Assembly (NCBI GenBank): GCA_963800505.1
Contig: CAWDBL010000020.1
Location: 124,001 to 188,000, forward strand
Direction: 5' to 3'
Source of the DNA: Fodinibacter sp963800505
GTDB lineage: Bacteria; Actinomycetota; Actinomycetes; Actinomycetales; Dermatophilaceae
Length of the DNA stretch: 64,000 bases
Shown here: positions 1 through 8,549 of the stretch, piece by piece
How the letters are laid out: each line of letters starts with the position of its first letter
How positions within the stretch are numbered: the first letter of the stretch is position 1
Notes under the pieces: generated by a model
The model's database searches: none
The model's input: the letters and a program-made list of their open reading frames with translations, nothing else
Told to the model about the DNA's origin: nothing
Position numbers and translations under genes: made by a program

Positions 1-201
1 GGGCCCGGTGGCGCGGCCCAGCGCGCCTACGTGGCGGCCTGCACCACGGTGGGCCGGGAGGTCGAGGTGCACGAGCCGGGTGGGGTGGTGCGCCGCGGTG
101 TCGCGACAGGCGTCGACGATGCGGGCAGACTGACCGTGCGCTCCACCGAGGGCGTGTGGGCCGTGTCCGCGGGTGACGTGGTCCACGTCCGGGCACCGTG
201 A
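1..201 (+). CDS. birA: Biotin--[acetyl-CoA-carboxylase] ligase, C-terminal end (partial)
   Basis: The window opens inside this gene; 66 codons remain before a TGA at 199-201. The residues look like the C-terminal SH3-like domain of BirA: a conserved small-residue stretch with CTTVGREVEV, then GVATGVDDAGRLTVRS and a final VSAGDVVHVR. BirA makes biotinyl-AMP and transfers biotin to the carboxyl-carrier subunit of acyl-CoA carboxylases. The catalytic domain lies outside the window. The adenylate cyclase gene starts 19 nt downstream on the same strand. Family assignment rests on the short C-terminal domain only. Confidence 0.75.
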   Translation, partial: GPGGAAQRAYVAACTTVGREVEVHEPGGVVRRGVATGVDDAGRLTVRSTEGVWAVSAGDVVHVRAP

Positions 202-220
202 CCCGACCGAGAGGAGACTG

Positions 221-1363
221 ATGACCGCGGAGCAGGTCGGTCGGCCCGCCGGCGACCCCGTCGCCGCCGATGAGACCCCCGCGCTGCGCGACGCCTCCGG
301 GCCCGACTTCGTGGCGCCGGACGACGTCGCCGAGCGGGTCGAGCGGGTGCTGCTCGGGCGGCCCGCCTCGATGGGGAGGCGCGAGGTGACCGAGGGTGCG
401 GGCGTCGAGCCCCTCACCGCCCGGCGCTTCTGGCACGCGATGGGCTTCCAGAACGTCAGCGACGACGAGGCGATGTTCACCGAGGCCGACACCCAGGCGC
501 TGCGCCGGGTGGCCCGGATCATCGACGACGGCCGGCTCAGCGAGGAGCTCGCCCTGGGCATGACCCGGGCGTTCGCCCGCACCGCCGACCGGCTCGCGGT
601 CTGGCAGACCCAGCTCGTCGCCGAGTCGCTGGCCTCCCCGTTCTCCGAGGACCTCGAGGGCCGCGACAGCCGGTCGGTGCCCGAGCCGCAGGTGGCGGCC
701 GAGGCCGCCGAGCTGCTCGCGGGCATCTCGACCGAGATCGAGCCGCTGCTCGTCTACGTCTGGCGCCGCCACCTCACCAACGCGATCGCACGCATGCTCG
801 CGGATGCCGACCCGGCCGTGCACTCCGACCCCTCCGCCCCGATCCGCGTCGTGGGGTTCGCCGACCTGGTGTCGTTCACCTCCTTCGTGCGCCGGATGAG
901 CGAGCGGCAGCTCGCGCGCCTCGTGCAGCGCTTCGAGCTGCTCGCCAGCGACGTCATCACCGAGCACGGCGGCCGCGTGATCAAGACCGTGGGCGACGAG
1001 GTGCTGTTCGTGCACATGGAGGCGGCTGCGGCATCCGCCATCGCCCTGGACCTGGTCGACGCGATGGCCGAGGACGAGCTGCTGCCGCCGGTGCGGGTCG
1101 GCCTCGCCCACGGGCGCGTCGTCTCGCGCCTCGGCGACGTCTTCGGGATGACGGTCAACAAGGCCAGTCGGATCACCGCGGTGACCCCGTCGGGGCACGT
1201 CTACGTCGACGACGACATGGCCCGGGTGCTCGGCGAGGTCTCGGGCTTCTCGGCCATCGAGCGACGCCGGCGGGTGCTGCGCGGCATCGGCGTGGTGACC
1301 CTGCACGAGCTGCAACGCGCACCCGGTGGGCGCCGCCCTCCGGGCGAGGGGAGGACAGCGTGA
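221..1363 (+). CDS. Class III adenylate cyclase with N-terminal regulatory domain
   Basis: A 380-residue protein predicted to make cAMP from ATP. Residues about 30-170 resemble the helical adenylate-cyclase regulatory domain of mycobacterial enzymes such as Rv1264 (RRFWHAMGFQNV, then EELALGMTRAFART). The C-terminal cyclase homology domain (about 205-365) keeps both metal aspartates (GFADLVSFT; IKTVGDEVLF), the purine-selecting Lys in VIKTVGDE, and the transition-state Asn and Arg in VNKASR. No membrane segment is seen, so it should be cytosolic. The ATG at 221 is chosen because GAGGAG lies just before it; an upstream GTG at 173 would overlap birA. The stop overlaps the response-regulator start by four bases (GTGA), so the cyclase and the two-component pair are probably translationally coupled. 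Confidence 0.88.
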   Translation: MTAEQVGRPAGDPVAADETPALRDASGPDFVAPDDVAERVERVLLGRPASMGRREVTEGAGVEPLTARRFWHAMGFQNVSDDEAMFTEADTQALRRVARIIDDGRLSEELALGMTRAFARTADRLAVWQTQLVAESLASPFSEDLEGRDSRSVPEPQVAAEAAELLAGISTEIEPLLVYVWRRHLTNAIARMLADADPAVHSDPSAPIRVVGFADLVSFTSFVRRMSERQLARLVQRFELLASDVITEHGGRVIKTVGDEVLFVHMEAAAASAIALDLVDAMAEDELLPPVRVGLAHGRVVSRLGDVFGMTVNKASRITAVTPSGHVYVDDDMARVLGEVSGFSAIERRRRVLRGIGVVTLHELQRAPGGRRPPGEGRTA

Positions 1364-2052
1364 CTACGATCGAACACATGACCAAGGTGCTGCTCGCGGA
1401 GGACGACCCCGCGATCTCCGACCCGCTGGCCCGCGCCCTGCGGCGCGAGGGCTACGACGTCGACGTGTGCACCGACGGCGTGTCGGCGCTGGAGGAGGCC
1501 CTGCGGTCCCCTGACCTGCTGGTCCTCGACCTGGGCCTGCCGAAGATGGACGGCCTCGAGGTCTGCCGCCGGCTGCGCCAGGAGGGCAGCACGGTGCCCG
1601 TGCTGGTGCTCACGGCCCGTGCCGACGAGGTCGACACCGTCGTCGGGCTCGATGCCGGCGCCGACGACTACGTCACCAAGCCGTTCCGGCTCGCCGAGCT
1701 GCTGGCCCGGGCACGCGCCCTGCTGCGGCGTGGCGTGGTGGAGCCGCCGGCGCCCGAGGCGCTGGTCAGGATCGACCCCGAGGGGCGCCGCGTCTTCCTG
1801 CACGGCCAGGAGGTGCAGCTCACCGGCAAGGAGTTCGAGCTGCTCAAGGTGCTCGTGGCCAACGAGGGCAAGGTCGTCTCCCGCGAGAAGCTGATGCGCG
1901 ACGTGTGGGACAGCGCCTGGTACGGCTCGACCAAGACGCTCGACATGCACATCTCGGTGCTGCGCCGGAAGCTCGGCGACGACGCGGCGCACCCGAGCTA
2001 CATCACCACCATCCGAGGGGTCGGCTTCCGTTTCGACGCCCCGGAGGACTGA
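1360..2052 (+). CDS. OmpR/PhoB-family response regulator
   Basis: A 230-residue two-component regulator. The receiver domain (1-120) has the acidic pair at 15-16, the phosphoacceptor Asp57 in LLVLDLGLP, Thr85 and Lys107. The C-terminal winged helix (about 130-228) has the OmpR-type pattern LTGKEFELLKVL and ends with TIRGVGFRF. It should bind DNA after phosphorylation by the kinase encoded 8 nt downstream. The GTG at 1360 follows GAGGGGAGG and overlaps the cyclase stop; an ATG at 1378 is an alternative start. Its target genes cannot be read from the sequence. Confidence 0.92.
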   Translation: MTTIEHMTKVLLAEDDPAISDPLARALRREGYDVDVCTDGVSALEEALRSPDLLVLDLGLPKMDGLEVCRRLRQEGSTVPVLVLTARADEVDTVVGLDAGADDYVTKPFRLAELLARARALLRRGVVEPPAPEALVRIDPEGRRVFLHGQEVQLTGKEFELLKVLVANEGKVVSREKLMRDVWDSAWYGSTKTLDMHISVLRRKLGDDAAHPSYITTIRGVGFRFDAPED

Positions 2053-2059
2053 GGGCGGG

Positions 2060-3091
2060 GTGCGGCGACTGCTGGTCGTCACGGTCGCCCAGGCCGTGGC
2101 GATCACGGCGGTGCTGGTCGGGGTCGCCGTCAGCGCCCTCCTGCTGTGGCCGGGGGACCCGTTGAAGTCGATCGCGCCGGAGTCCGACCAGAACTTCGAG
2201 GGCACCCCGCCGGTGCCGATCGTGTTCCTGGCGCTCGGCGCCGCCATCGTCGTCGCCGGCGGCATCGCGCTCGTCGTCGCCGGCCTGATGGCCGACCGCC
2301 GGGCGTCGCGCCTCGCGTACTTCCTCGCCACCCTCGGGGAGCGCGCCGAGCGGCTCGGCCCCGGCGACCCGCGCCCGGTGCCGCTGCGCTCCGGCATCGA
2401 GGAGGTCGACCGGCTCGACGCCGCCCTCGCCCGAGGCGCGCAGCAGGGCGCCAAGCGGCTGGCGAGCGAGCGCGACTTCGCCGCGGACGCCTCGCACCAG
2501 CTGCGCACCCCGCTGACCGCCCTGCTCATGCGGCTCGAGGAGATCGCCAGCACCGACGACCTCGTTGTCGTCGAGGAGGAGGCGACCATCGCCATCGCCC
2601 AGGTCGAGCGGCTCAGCCGGGTGGTCGACGACCTGATGAGCCGCACCCGCAGCGGCAACGAGACCAACCCGGCGGTGTCGCTCGACTCGGTGCTGGCCTC
2701 GCTGCAGCGTGAGTGGCAGCCGGCGTTCGCGGCGGCCCGGCGCAGCATCCACGTCAGTGGCGAGCGCGGCCTCGGCATCCGGGCGACGCCGACCGCGCTC
2801 GCCCAGATCCTCACCACCCTGCTCGAGAACTCCCTGATGTACGGCCGCGGCACCGTCGAGATCCGGGCCCGCCGGGCCGGTCCGTCGGTCGTCATCGAGG
2901 TCGCCGACGAGGGTGACGGCGTGCCGGCGGCCATCGCGCCGCACATCTTCGAGCGGTCGGTGTCGTCGTCGGGCAGCGGGCTGGGGCTCTCGCTGGCCCG
3001 CGACCTGGCCGAGGCCGCCGGTGGCCGCCTCGAGCTGGTGCGCGCCAAGCCGCCGCTGTTCGCGGTGTTCCTCTCCGCCAGCGCCCACTGA
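2060..3091 (+). CDS. Sensor histidine kinase
   Basis: A 343-residue membrane kinase paired with the preceding regulator. Two transmembrane segments (about 9-30 and 52-75) enclose only about 20 external residues, so it probably senses something in or near the membrane. A HAMP-like linker follows. The dimerisation domain holds His146 in ASHQLRTPL. The ATPase domain has the N-box Asn257 (LLENSLMYG), the G1 box DEGDGVP at 283-289 and the G2 box GSGLGL at 305-310. The GTG start at 2060 follows a GA-rich stretch after the regulator stop. All catalytic motifs are present. Confidence 0.92.
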   Translation: MRRLLVVTVAQAVAITAVLVGVAVSALLLWPGDPLKSIAPESDQNFEGTPPVPIVFLALGAAIVVAGGIALVVAGLMADRRASRLAYFLATLGERAERLGPGDPRPVPLRSGIEEVDRLDAALARGAQQGAKRLASERDFAADASHQLRTPLTALLMRLEEIASTDDLVVVEEEATIAIAQVERLSRVVDDLMSRTRSGNETNPAVSLDSVLASLQREWQPAFAAARRSIHVSGERGLGIRATPTALAQILTTLLENSLMYGRGTVEIRARRAGPSVVIEVADEGDGVPAAIAPHIFERSVSSSGSGLGLSLARDLAEAAGGRLELVRAKPPLFAVFLSASAH

Positions 3092-3105
3092 CGCCGGAGA
3101 CCGGG

Positions 3106-4218
3106 TCAGGCCCTGGCGTCGTCGACCTCGAGCTCGAGCAGGGCTGCCAGGGAACGGATCTCGCGCTCGACCGCGGCGCGGGCCGTCGCCGACAGCGGCT
3201 CGTCCTGGTGCAGCGCGTCGACCCGCAGCAGCCCGGCCTCGGGGTCGGCGGTGGCGTCGAGCTTGCCCACGAGCCGGTCGCCGTGCAGCACCGGCATCGC
3301 CCAGTAGCCCCACCGCCGCGCCGCCGCCGGCTTGTACATCTCGAGCTGGTAGTCGAACTCGAACAGGTCGGTCATCCGTGTGCGGTCGAACACCAGGCGG
3401 TCGAGCGGCGAGAGCAGCGCGGTGCGGCCCCGGAACGGGCGGTGCAGCGCCTCGAGCTGCGTCGGGTCGACCCGCCACTCGCCCCGCACGCCCTCGATGA
3501 CCGCCGGCTCACCGGCATCCGCCACGTTGTTGGGCTCGCCCATGGTCGCCGTCGCGCGAGCGCGCGCGATGCCGAGCGAGACCAGCCGGCGCCGGTCGCG
3601 CTCGGCCGCCGCCTCGCGCCACGGCACGGCGGGGGAGTCGGGCAGCACCCGCTCGGCGAGGTCCCAGAGGCGCTCGCGACCCTCGCGGGAGGAGACCGAC
3701 ACCTCGCCGCGGCGCTCCATGCAGTGCAGCAGCATCAGCACGTTCTTGCCGCTGTTCCAGCCGCTGGAGCGCCAGGGCAGCACGCAGGTGTCGGGCAGCT
3801 CGCGGGCCGGGAGCGGCCCGTCGGCGCGCAGCAGCTGCAGGATGTCGGCGCGGCAGGCGGAGTTGGCGTCGACCCAGTCGGCGGTGTCCTCCTGCCACTC
3901 GCGCAGCGGGGGGCGGCCCGGCCAGTCGTGCATGTCGGCCCGGAACAGGGCCATGTCGTCGGCGGCGTGCACCATGCCGTCGTACTCGACGACGGCACGG
4001 TCGACGAGCAGGGCGTCGAGGTCGCCGCGGCGGTAGGCCCCGCCGACCCGGCTCCACAGCACCAGGTCGGCACTGGGGGCGACGGCCGCGGTGAGGTCGA
4101 CCTGCACCACCCACAGCCGGCGCACGACGTCGAGCAGGTCGGTGGGGCGCTCGGCGTCGAGCAGCTGGGCCCGCACCGCGATGCGGCGGGCCTGCTGGCG
4201 GGTCAGCCGGTGCACCAT
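3106..4218 (-). CDS. AlkZ/YcaQ-like winged-helix DNA glycosylase family protein (HTH_42)
   Basis: A 370-residue protein of the winged-helix HTH_42 family, which includes the alkylpurine or crosslink DNA glycosylases AlkZ and YcaQ. The N-terminus has RLTRQQARRIAVRAQLL. Near residue 38 it has Q-V-D, fitting the family catalytic pattern Q-x-D/Q. The GYWAMPVLHGDRLVGKLD stretch near residue 300 is typical of the C-terminal half. The ATG at 4216-4218 is preceded by TAGCGT (4225-4230 on this strand) with a 6-nt gap, so the mRNA is probably leaderless. It converges with the histidine kinase gene, leaving 14 nt between stops. Substrate range is unknown; many actinobacterial family members are uncharacterised. 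Confidence 0.75.
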   Translation of the reverse strand: MVHRLTRQQARRIAVRAQLLDAERPTDLLDVVRRLWVVQVDLTAAVAPSADLVLWSRVGGAYRRGDLDALLVDRAVVEYDGMVHAADDMALFRADMHDWPGRPPLREWQEDTADWVDANSACRADILQLLRADGPLPARELPDTCVLPWRSSGWNSGKNVLMLLHCMERRGEVSVSSREGRERLWDLAERVLPDSPAVPWREAAAERDRRRLVSLGIARARATATMGEPNNVADAGEPAVIEGVRGEWRVDPTQLEALHRPFRGRTALLSPLDRLVFDRTRMTDLFEFDYQLEMYKPAAARRWGYWAMPVLHGDRLVGKLDATADPEAGLLRVDALHQDEPLSATARAAVEREIRSLAALLELEVDDARA

Positions 4219-4258
4219 GCACCGACGCTAGGGCACGGTGCCGACAGTGCCCCAGCCT

Positions 4259-4735
4259 TCAGAGCGGCTCGCCGGCGAAGACGAACTTGCGGTACGCCCA
4301 GAACCGGAAGAGCGTGCCGAGGCCGATGCCGATGATGGTCGCGACGTTGTCGGCGAGGATGCTGGTGAACCCGAGGGGGTAGTGCGAGATGTACAGCGTG
4401 AGGGCGGAGATGCCCAGCGCGATGGCGTTGACCCCGAAGAAGAGCACGACCTCGTGGTGGGCCGGTCGGCTGCGCCGGTGCCGGAAGGTCCACTGCCGGT
4501 TGCCGAACCACGCGAAGAGCGTGGCGACGGCGCCGGAGATGATCTTGGCCGTGGTGACCTTGTCGGAGAGCACGGTGTGCCAGAGCAGGTTCGCCAGGCC
4601 GATGTCGATGATGAAGGCGATCAGGCCGACGACCCCGAACTTGATCATCTCGCGGTAGATGACGTCCATCGCACCTCGGGCCGACTCGATGAGCCGGGAG
4701 ATGCCGCCGGTGGGGGGCGGGACGGTCGTGGGCAC
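4259..4735 (-). CDS. GtrA-family polyprenyl-linked sugar flippase-like membrane protein
   Basis: A 158-residue protein with four predicted membrane helices (about 30-50, 58-76, 95-115 and 122-142) and the GtrA signature FGVVGLIAFIIDIGLANLLW, then WTFRHRR and a C-terminal FRFWAYRKFVF. GtrA proteins help move polyprenyl-phosphate-linked sugars across the membrane; the mycobacterial relative Rv3789 works in arabinogalactan synthesis. The GTG at 4735 is chosen because TACGCT sits 6 nt before it (leaderless); an internal ATG at 4669 is an alternative. It is divergent from purK. The cell-wall glycan clusters later in the window offer plausible partners. Confidence 0.85.
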   Translation of the reverse strand: MPTTVPPPTGGISRLIESARGAMDVIYREMIKFGVVGLIAFIIDIGLANLLWHTVLSDKVTTAKIISGAVATLFAWFGNRQWTFRHRRSRPAHHEVVLFFGVNAIALGISALTLYISHYPLGFTSILADNVATIIGIGLGTLFRFWAYRKFVFAGEPL

Positions 4736-4741
4736 CGAAGC

Positions 4742-4768
4742 AGCGTACCGAGCGCCGGTCGCTATCCT
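4742..4768. promoter_or_regulatory. Divergent leaderless promoters for gtrA and purK
   Basis: Two -10 hexamers lie back to back. TACGCT (minus strand, 4747 to 4742) ends 6 nt before the GtrA GTG at 4735. TATCCT (plus strand, 4763-4768) ends 6 nt before the purK GTG at 4775. Neither start codon has a Shine-Dalgarno sequence, so both mRNAs probably begin at or next to the start codon. The -35 regions are not clear. Confidence 0.6.
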
Positions 4769-4774
4769 CACCGG

Positions 4775-5959
4775 GTGACCACCCCACGTCGCGCACCCGG
4801 CGGCTTCCCCGTCGTCGGCATCATCGGTGGCGGCCAGCTCGCCCGGATGTGCGCCGGGCCGGCGGCCGAGCTGGGGGTGACCCTGAGCGTGCTGGCCGAG
4901 GCGGACGACGCCAGCGCCGCCCTGGTCGTGCCGAGCTCGCCCGTCGGTGACCACACCCAGGCCGACGCCGTGCACGCCTTCGCCCAGCACTGCGACGTGG
5001 TGACCTTCGACCACGAGCACGTCCCCGCCCACGTGCTCGACCTGCTCGTCGCCGAGGGCGTCGAGCTGCACCCCCGGCCGCAGGCGCTGCGGTTCGCCCA
5101 GGACAAGCTCGCGATGCGCGAGCGGCTCACCGAGCTCGGCATCCCCTGTCCCCGCTGGTCGCGCGCCGACACCGCGGCCGACGTCACGGCGTTCGGGGAT
5201 GCCGTGGGCTGGCCGGTCGTGGCCAAGACCCCGCGTGGTGGTTACAACGGCATGGGGGTCATGGTCGTGTCGGATGCCGGTGCGCTCGCCGAGTGGCTGG
5301 AGCGCGCGGCATCCGAGGGCACCGGGCTGCTGCTCGAGGAGCGGGTGCCGTTCCGTCGCGAGCTCGCGGTGCTGCTGGCCCGGTCGCCGTCGGGGCAGGC
5401 CGCGGCGTGGCCGGTCGTCGAGACGGTGCAGACCGACGGCATCTGCACCGAGGTGCTCGCGCCGGCACCCGCGCTGGATGCGGGGTTGGCCGCCGCTGCG
5501 GTGCACGCCGGGCTGACGGTGGCCGGGTCGCTCGACGTGACCGGGGTGCTGGCGGTCGAGCTGTTCGAGGTGGTGGGGGAGGGCGGGGCCGCGTCCTTCG
5601 TCGTCAACGAGCTCGCGATGCGCCCGCACAACTCCGGGCACTGGTCGATGGACGGCGCGGTCACCGGGCAGTTCGAGCAGCACCTGCGGGCGGTGCTCGA
5701 CCTGCCACTGGGATCGCCCCGGCCGCACGGGCGGTGGACGGTGATGGCCAACGTGCTGGGCGGCGACTACGCCGAGCTGTACCCGGCATACCGGCACGTC
5801 ATGGCGCGCGACCCGGAGGCGAAGGTGCACATGTACGGCAAGGGAGTGCGGCCCGGACGCAAGATCGGGCACGTCAACATCAGCGGTCACGACCTCGCCG
5901 GCCTGCGTGAGCGGGCCCGGCACGCGGCCGACTACATCCAGGGAGTGGTGACCGAGTGA
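4775..5959 (+). CDS. purK: 5-(carboxyamino)imidazole ribonucleotide synthase
   Basis: A 394-residue ATP-grasp enzyme that carboxylates aminoimidazole ribonucleotide with bicarbonate and ATP in de novo purine synthesis. The N-terminal fold begins VVGIIGGGQLARM. The ATP-grasp part includes FAQDKLAMRERL, KTPRGGYNGMGV and, near the end, NELAMRPHNSGHWSMDG, all typical of PurK. Length matches the family. The GTG start fits a leaderless transcript from TATCCT at 4763. The stop overlaps the purE start (GTGA), as in classical purK-purE pairs. Confidence 0.95.
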   Translation: MTTPRRAPGGFPVVGIIGGGQLARMCAGPAAELGVTLSVLAEADDASAALVVPSSPVGDHTQADAVHAFAQHCDVVTFDHEHVPAHVLDLLVAEGVELHPRPQALRFAQDKLAMRERLTELGIPCPRWSRADTAADVTAFGDAVGWPVVAKTPRGGYNGMGVMVVSDAGALAEWLERAASEGTGLLLEERVPFRRELAVLLARSPSGQAAAWPVVETVQTDGICTEVLAPAPALDAGLAAAAVHAGLTVAGSLDVTGVLAVELFEVVGEGGAASFVVNELAMRPHNSGHWSMDGAVTGQFEQHLRAVLDLPLGSPRPHGRWTVMANVLGGDYAELYPAYRHVMARDPEAKVHMYGKGVRPGRKIGHVNISGHDLAGLRERARHAADYIQGVVTE

Positions 5960-6495
5960 GCACGCACGCGGACGGGGGCGCCCCGGTGGTCGGCGTCGTG
6001 ATGGGGTCGGACTCCGACTGGCCGGTCATGGAGGGCGCGGTCGTCGCACTCGAGGAGCTGGGGGTGGCGTGCGAGGTCGACGTCGTCTCCGCGCACCGGA
6101 TGCCGGAGGAGATGGTCGCGTACGGTCGCTCGGCCGAGGGGCGCGGGCTGCGGGTGATCATCGCCGGCGCCGGGGGCGCCGCCCACCTGCCGGGGATGCT
6201 CGCGTCGGTCACCTCGCTGCCGGTGATCGGGGTGCCTGTGCCGCTGAAGTACCTCGACGGGATGGACTCGCTGCTCTCGATCGTCCAGATGCCCTCGGGC
6301 GTTCCGGTGGCGACCGTTTCGGTGGGTGGGGCACTCAACGCCGGCCTGCTGGCCGCCCGGATCCTCGGCGCGGGGGAGGGTGCGGAGGCGGAGCGGCTGC
6401 GCGGTGCCCTGGCCCAGTTCCGCGAGAACCTGCGCGACCAGGCGCACGCCAAGGGCGCGGCGTTGCGCGAGCGCCGGGCGACCGAGCAGGGGTAG
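5956..6495 (+). CDS. purE: N5-carboxyaminoimidazole ribonucleotide mutase
   Basis: A 179-residue class I PurE, which converts the PurK product N5-CAIR to CAIR. It has the signature VMGSDSDWPVM near the N-terminus, SAHRMPEEM with the catalytic His, and AGAGGAAHLPGM. The GTG start overlaps the purK stop by four bases, so the pair is translationally coupled. The last 20 or so residues are Lys/Arg/Ala-rich, which is common in actinobacterial PurE. The 273 bp that follow hold the promoter of the next gene; I see no other gene in them. Confidence 0.95.
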   Translation: MSTHADGGAPVVGVVMGSDSDWPVMEGAVVALEELGVACEVDVVSAHRMPEEMVAYGRSAEGRGLRVIIAGAGGAAHLPGMLASVTSLPVIGVPVPLKYLDGMDSLLSIVQMPSGVPVATVSVGGALNAGLLAARILGAGEGAEAERLRGALAQFRENLRDQAHAKGAALRERRATEQG

Positions 6496-6733
6496 TCCCT
6501 CGGCCGGCCGACGCTCTGAGCGAGGTCCGTGTCCTGGGGGTCGGTCGACGTTGCCGCCTCGGAGGTCCGCTTCCTCGCCGCCGTCGTCGGCTGACGCGCG
6601 ACATCGGGTGTGTGTGGCCGTCGGCGCCCGGTCGGGCGGCCTCTACTTACGTCAGTTGGCCGGATGGGGCTGCTCGAGGCGGACGTCCTGCTGACGTGTG
6701 CTCTGCGAAGGGCGAGCGTTGGCTGTGGATTGC

Positions 6734-6763
6734 TTGCGTGACGAACACATGTTCGATTATGAT
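6734..6763 (+). promoter_or_regulatory. SOS promoter with LexA box for the DUF222/HNH gene
   Basis: A -35 TTGCGT (6734-6739) and a -10 TATGAT (6758-6763) are 18 bp apart. The spacer holds CGAACACATGTTCG (6742-6755), which matches the actinobacterial LexA operator CGAAC-N4-GTTCG with perfect arms. The ATG of the downstream gene is 5 nt after the -10, so the transcript should be leaderless. LexA bound here would cover the promoter. Known family context: several 13E12-repeat genes of Mycobacterium tuberculosis carry LexA boxes. Confidence 0.82.
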
Positions 6764-6768
6764 GGGGT

Positions 6769-8460
6769 ATGGCCATCGAGGGGTTGGGACTTGCGGAGCG
6801 TCGCTCCGCGATGGTGGCTGCCGCTGATGCGTTGGTGGGGTTCGGTGGGGCGCTTCATGAGGCGTCGGATGGGCAGTTGGCGGCGGTGATGGGTGAGGCG
6901 GATGTGTTGGCGGCCCGGGCGGCGGCTGTGCGGGCGCAGGTGGCGGTGGAGGCGGTCCGGCGGGGTGTGGTCGCGGATGCGGGGTTGAACGCGCACGGGT
7001 GGGTGCGGGAGTGTGCGCCGTCGTTGCGGCAGGGTGGTGCGGGGCAGGTCGCGAAGCTGGCGGTGGAGGTGGCGAACGTGGCACGGGCGGCGGGGTCGCT
7101 GGCGCCGGATGCCGCGGCGGAGCCGGACCCGTGCTCGCCGTTGGGGATGGTGTGGGCTGGGGTGGCGGACGCGAGCGTGTCGCCGGGGTTGGCGTTGGCG
7201 GCGTTGGGTGAGGTGGGCCGGTTGGGGCCGCGCCTGGAGCCGGAGGCGGTGCCGACGGTGACGGCGGCGTTGCTGGGCTTGGGGACGGTGTGGGGTGCGG
7301 GTCAGATGCGGAAGCTGCGTCCGGCGATGATCGCCAGGTACGGCGCTCCGGGTGAGCTGGACCGGTTGCAGGAGCGGTTGGTGTCGGTGGCGCGGTTGTC
7401 GCAGCCGTGGGTGGCGTCGGGGGATGTCACGGAGTACCAGCTGGTGGTCACGCCGGAGCAGGCGGCGGTGCTGGAGGCGGCGATCGGGCCGCTCAGCGCG
7501 CCGGCTCCGAACGAGGAGACCGGGCAGCGGGACCTGCGCCCGGCAGGGCAGCGGCGGGTGGAGGCGCTGGCGGAGGTGTGCCGCCGCTCCAGCGCCCTTG
7601 ATGCGGACGGTCAGGGCGGCGACGGGCCGGCGGGGTCGGCGGCGGCGCTGCACGTGACCATCGCGTTGTCGGACCTGCAGGAGATGACCGGCGCGGGCAC
7701 CGTGGCCGGGGCCGGTGCCGGTGGGGTGACCGAGGCCGGGGGCGCGATGGTGACCGGGGCGGGGGAGGTGCTGGGGTCGACCGCGACCGGAACCTTGCTC
7801 TCGCCGGAGGTGCTGCGCCGGGTGGCGTGTGATGCGGCGTTGATCCCGCACGTGCTCGGCACGGCTGGGGAGGACCTGGACCTGGGGCGGGTGGTGCGGT
7901 TGTTCACTCGGGCGCAGCGGCGCCGGTTGTGGCGGCGGGACCGGTGCTGCACGTTCCCGGGGTGCTCCAAACCTGCTTCGTGGACCAAGGCGCACCACGT
8001 GTTGCATTGGGCCGATGGTGGCCTGTCGGAGGTGGACAATGCGGCGTTGTTGTGTCAGGACCACCACACGTTCGTGCACCGGCGACGGTTGTGGGCGCAG
8101 GTGCGTAAGACCCCCGATGAGCTGGGCCGGTACGTGGTCTGGGACCTGCACCCGGGCTCGTATGACCGGCAGCTGGAGTGGTTGGCGAGGCAACGCGCCG
8201 AGCACGACCCGCCACCACTGACCCGGCAGCGGCTGCTGCAGCTGGTCGCTGCGGTCACCCACAGCGACGAAGCCGACCGGCGCATCGCCCAATACGACCT
8301 GGACCAGCTCAGCCACGCCTGGCACGACCTGGACGACCACGACGCGCACGGCCACGGCGGTTGGCGAGACGACGACCCCACCTACCGCGCCTGGCACGAG
8401 ACCTACCTGGCCACCGTCGGCGCCGGCCACCACACCGAGACCAGCGGCGCAGCTGCGTGA
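6769..8460 (+). CDS. DUF222 / 13E12-repeat family HNH nuclease-like protein
   Basis: A 563-residue protein of the 13E12 repeat family. The DUF222 region spans roughly residues 20-340, with helical Ala-rich segments, then a Gly/Ala-rich linker. The HNH domain lies at about 392-440: CTFPGC, KAHHVLHWADGG, then LLCQDHHTFVH, giving Cys pairs plus the conserved His-His and Asn. It should be a metal-dependent DNA nuclease, but the biological role of this family is unsettled. The ATG at 6769 is set by the -10 box 5 nt upstream; no ribosome binding site is present. Expression is expected to rise on DNA damage through the LexA box. The gene has more TTG and CGG codons than its neighbours, which may hint at mobility. 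Confidence 0.88.
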   Translation: MAIEGLGLAERRSAMVAAADALVGFGGALHEASDGQLAAVMGEADVLAARAAAVRAQVAVEAVRRGVVADAGLNAHGWVRECAPSLRQGGAGQVAKLAVEVANVARAAGSLAPDAAAEPDPCSPLGMVWAGVADASVSPGLALAALGEVGRLGPRLEPEAVPTVTAALLGLGTVWGAGQMRKLRPAMIARYGAPGELDRLQERLVSVARLSQPWVASGDVTEYQLVVTPEQAAVLEAAIGPLSAPAPNEETGQRDLRPAGQRRVEALAEVCRRSSALDADGQGGDGPAGSAAALHVTIALSDLQEMTGAGTVAGAGAGGVTEAGGAMVTGAGEVLGSTATGTLLSPEVLRRVACDAALIPHVLGTAGEDLDLGRVVRLFTRAQRRRLWRRDRCCTFPGCSKPASWTKAHHVLHWADGGLSEVDNAALLCQDHHTFVHRRRLWAQVRKTPDELGRYVVWDLHPGSYDRQLEWLARQRAEHDPPPLTRQRLLQLVAAVTHSDEADRRIAQYDLDQLSHAWHDLDDHDAHGHGGWRDDDPTYRAWHETYLATVGAGHHTETSGAAA

Positions 8461-8549
8461 GGCGTGCCCCAGGTGCTGGTGAACGGAGGTGGTTCGCCAT
8501 CGGCAAAACCCGGTTGACCGGTCGGCATGGTGGTGCGCCAAATGGTGCG

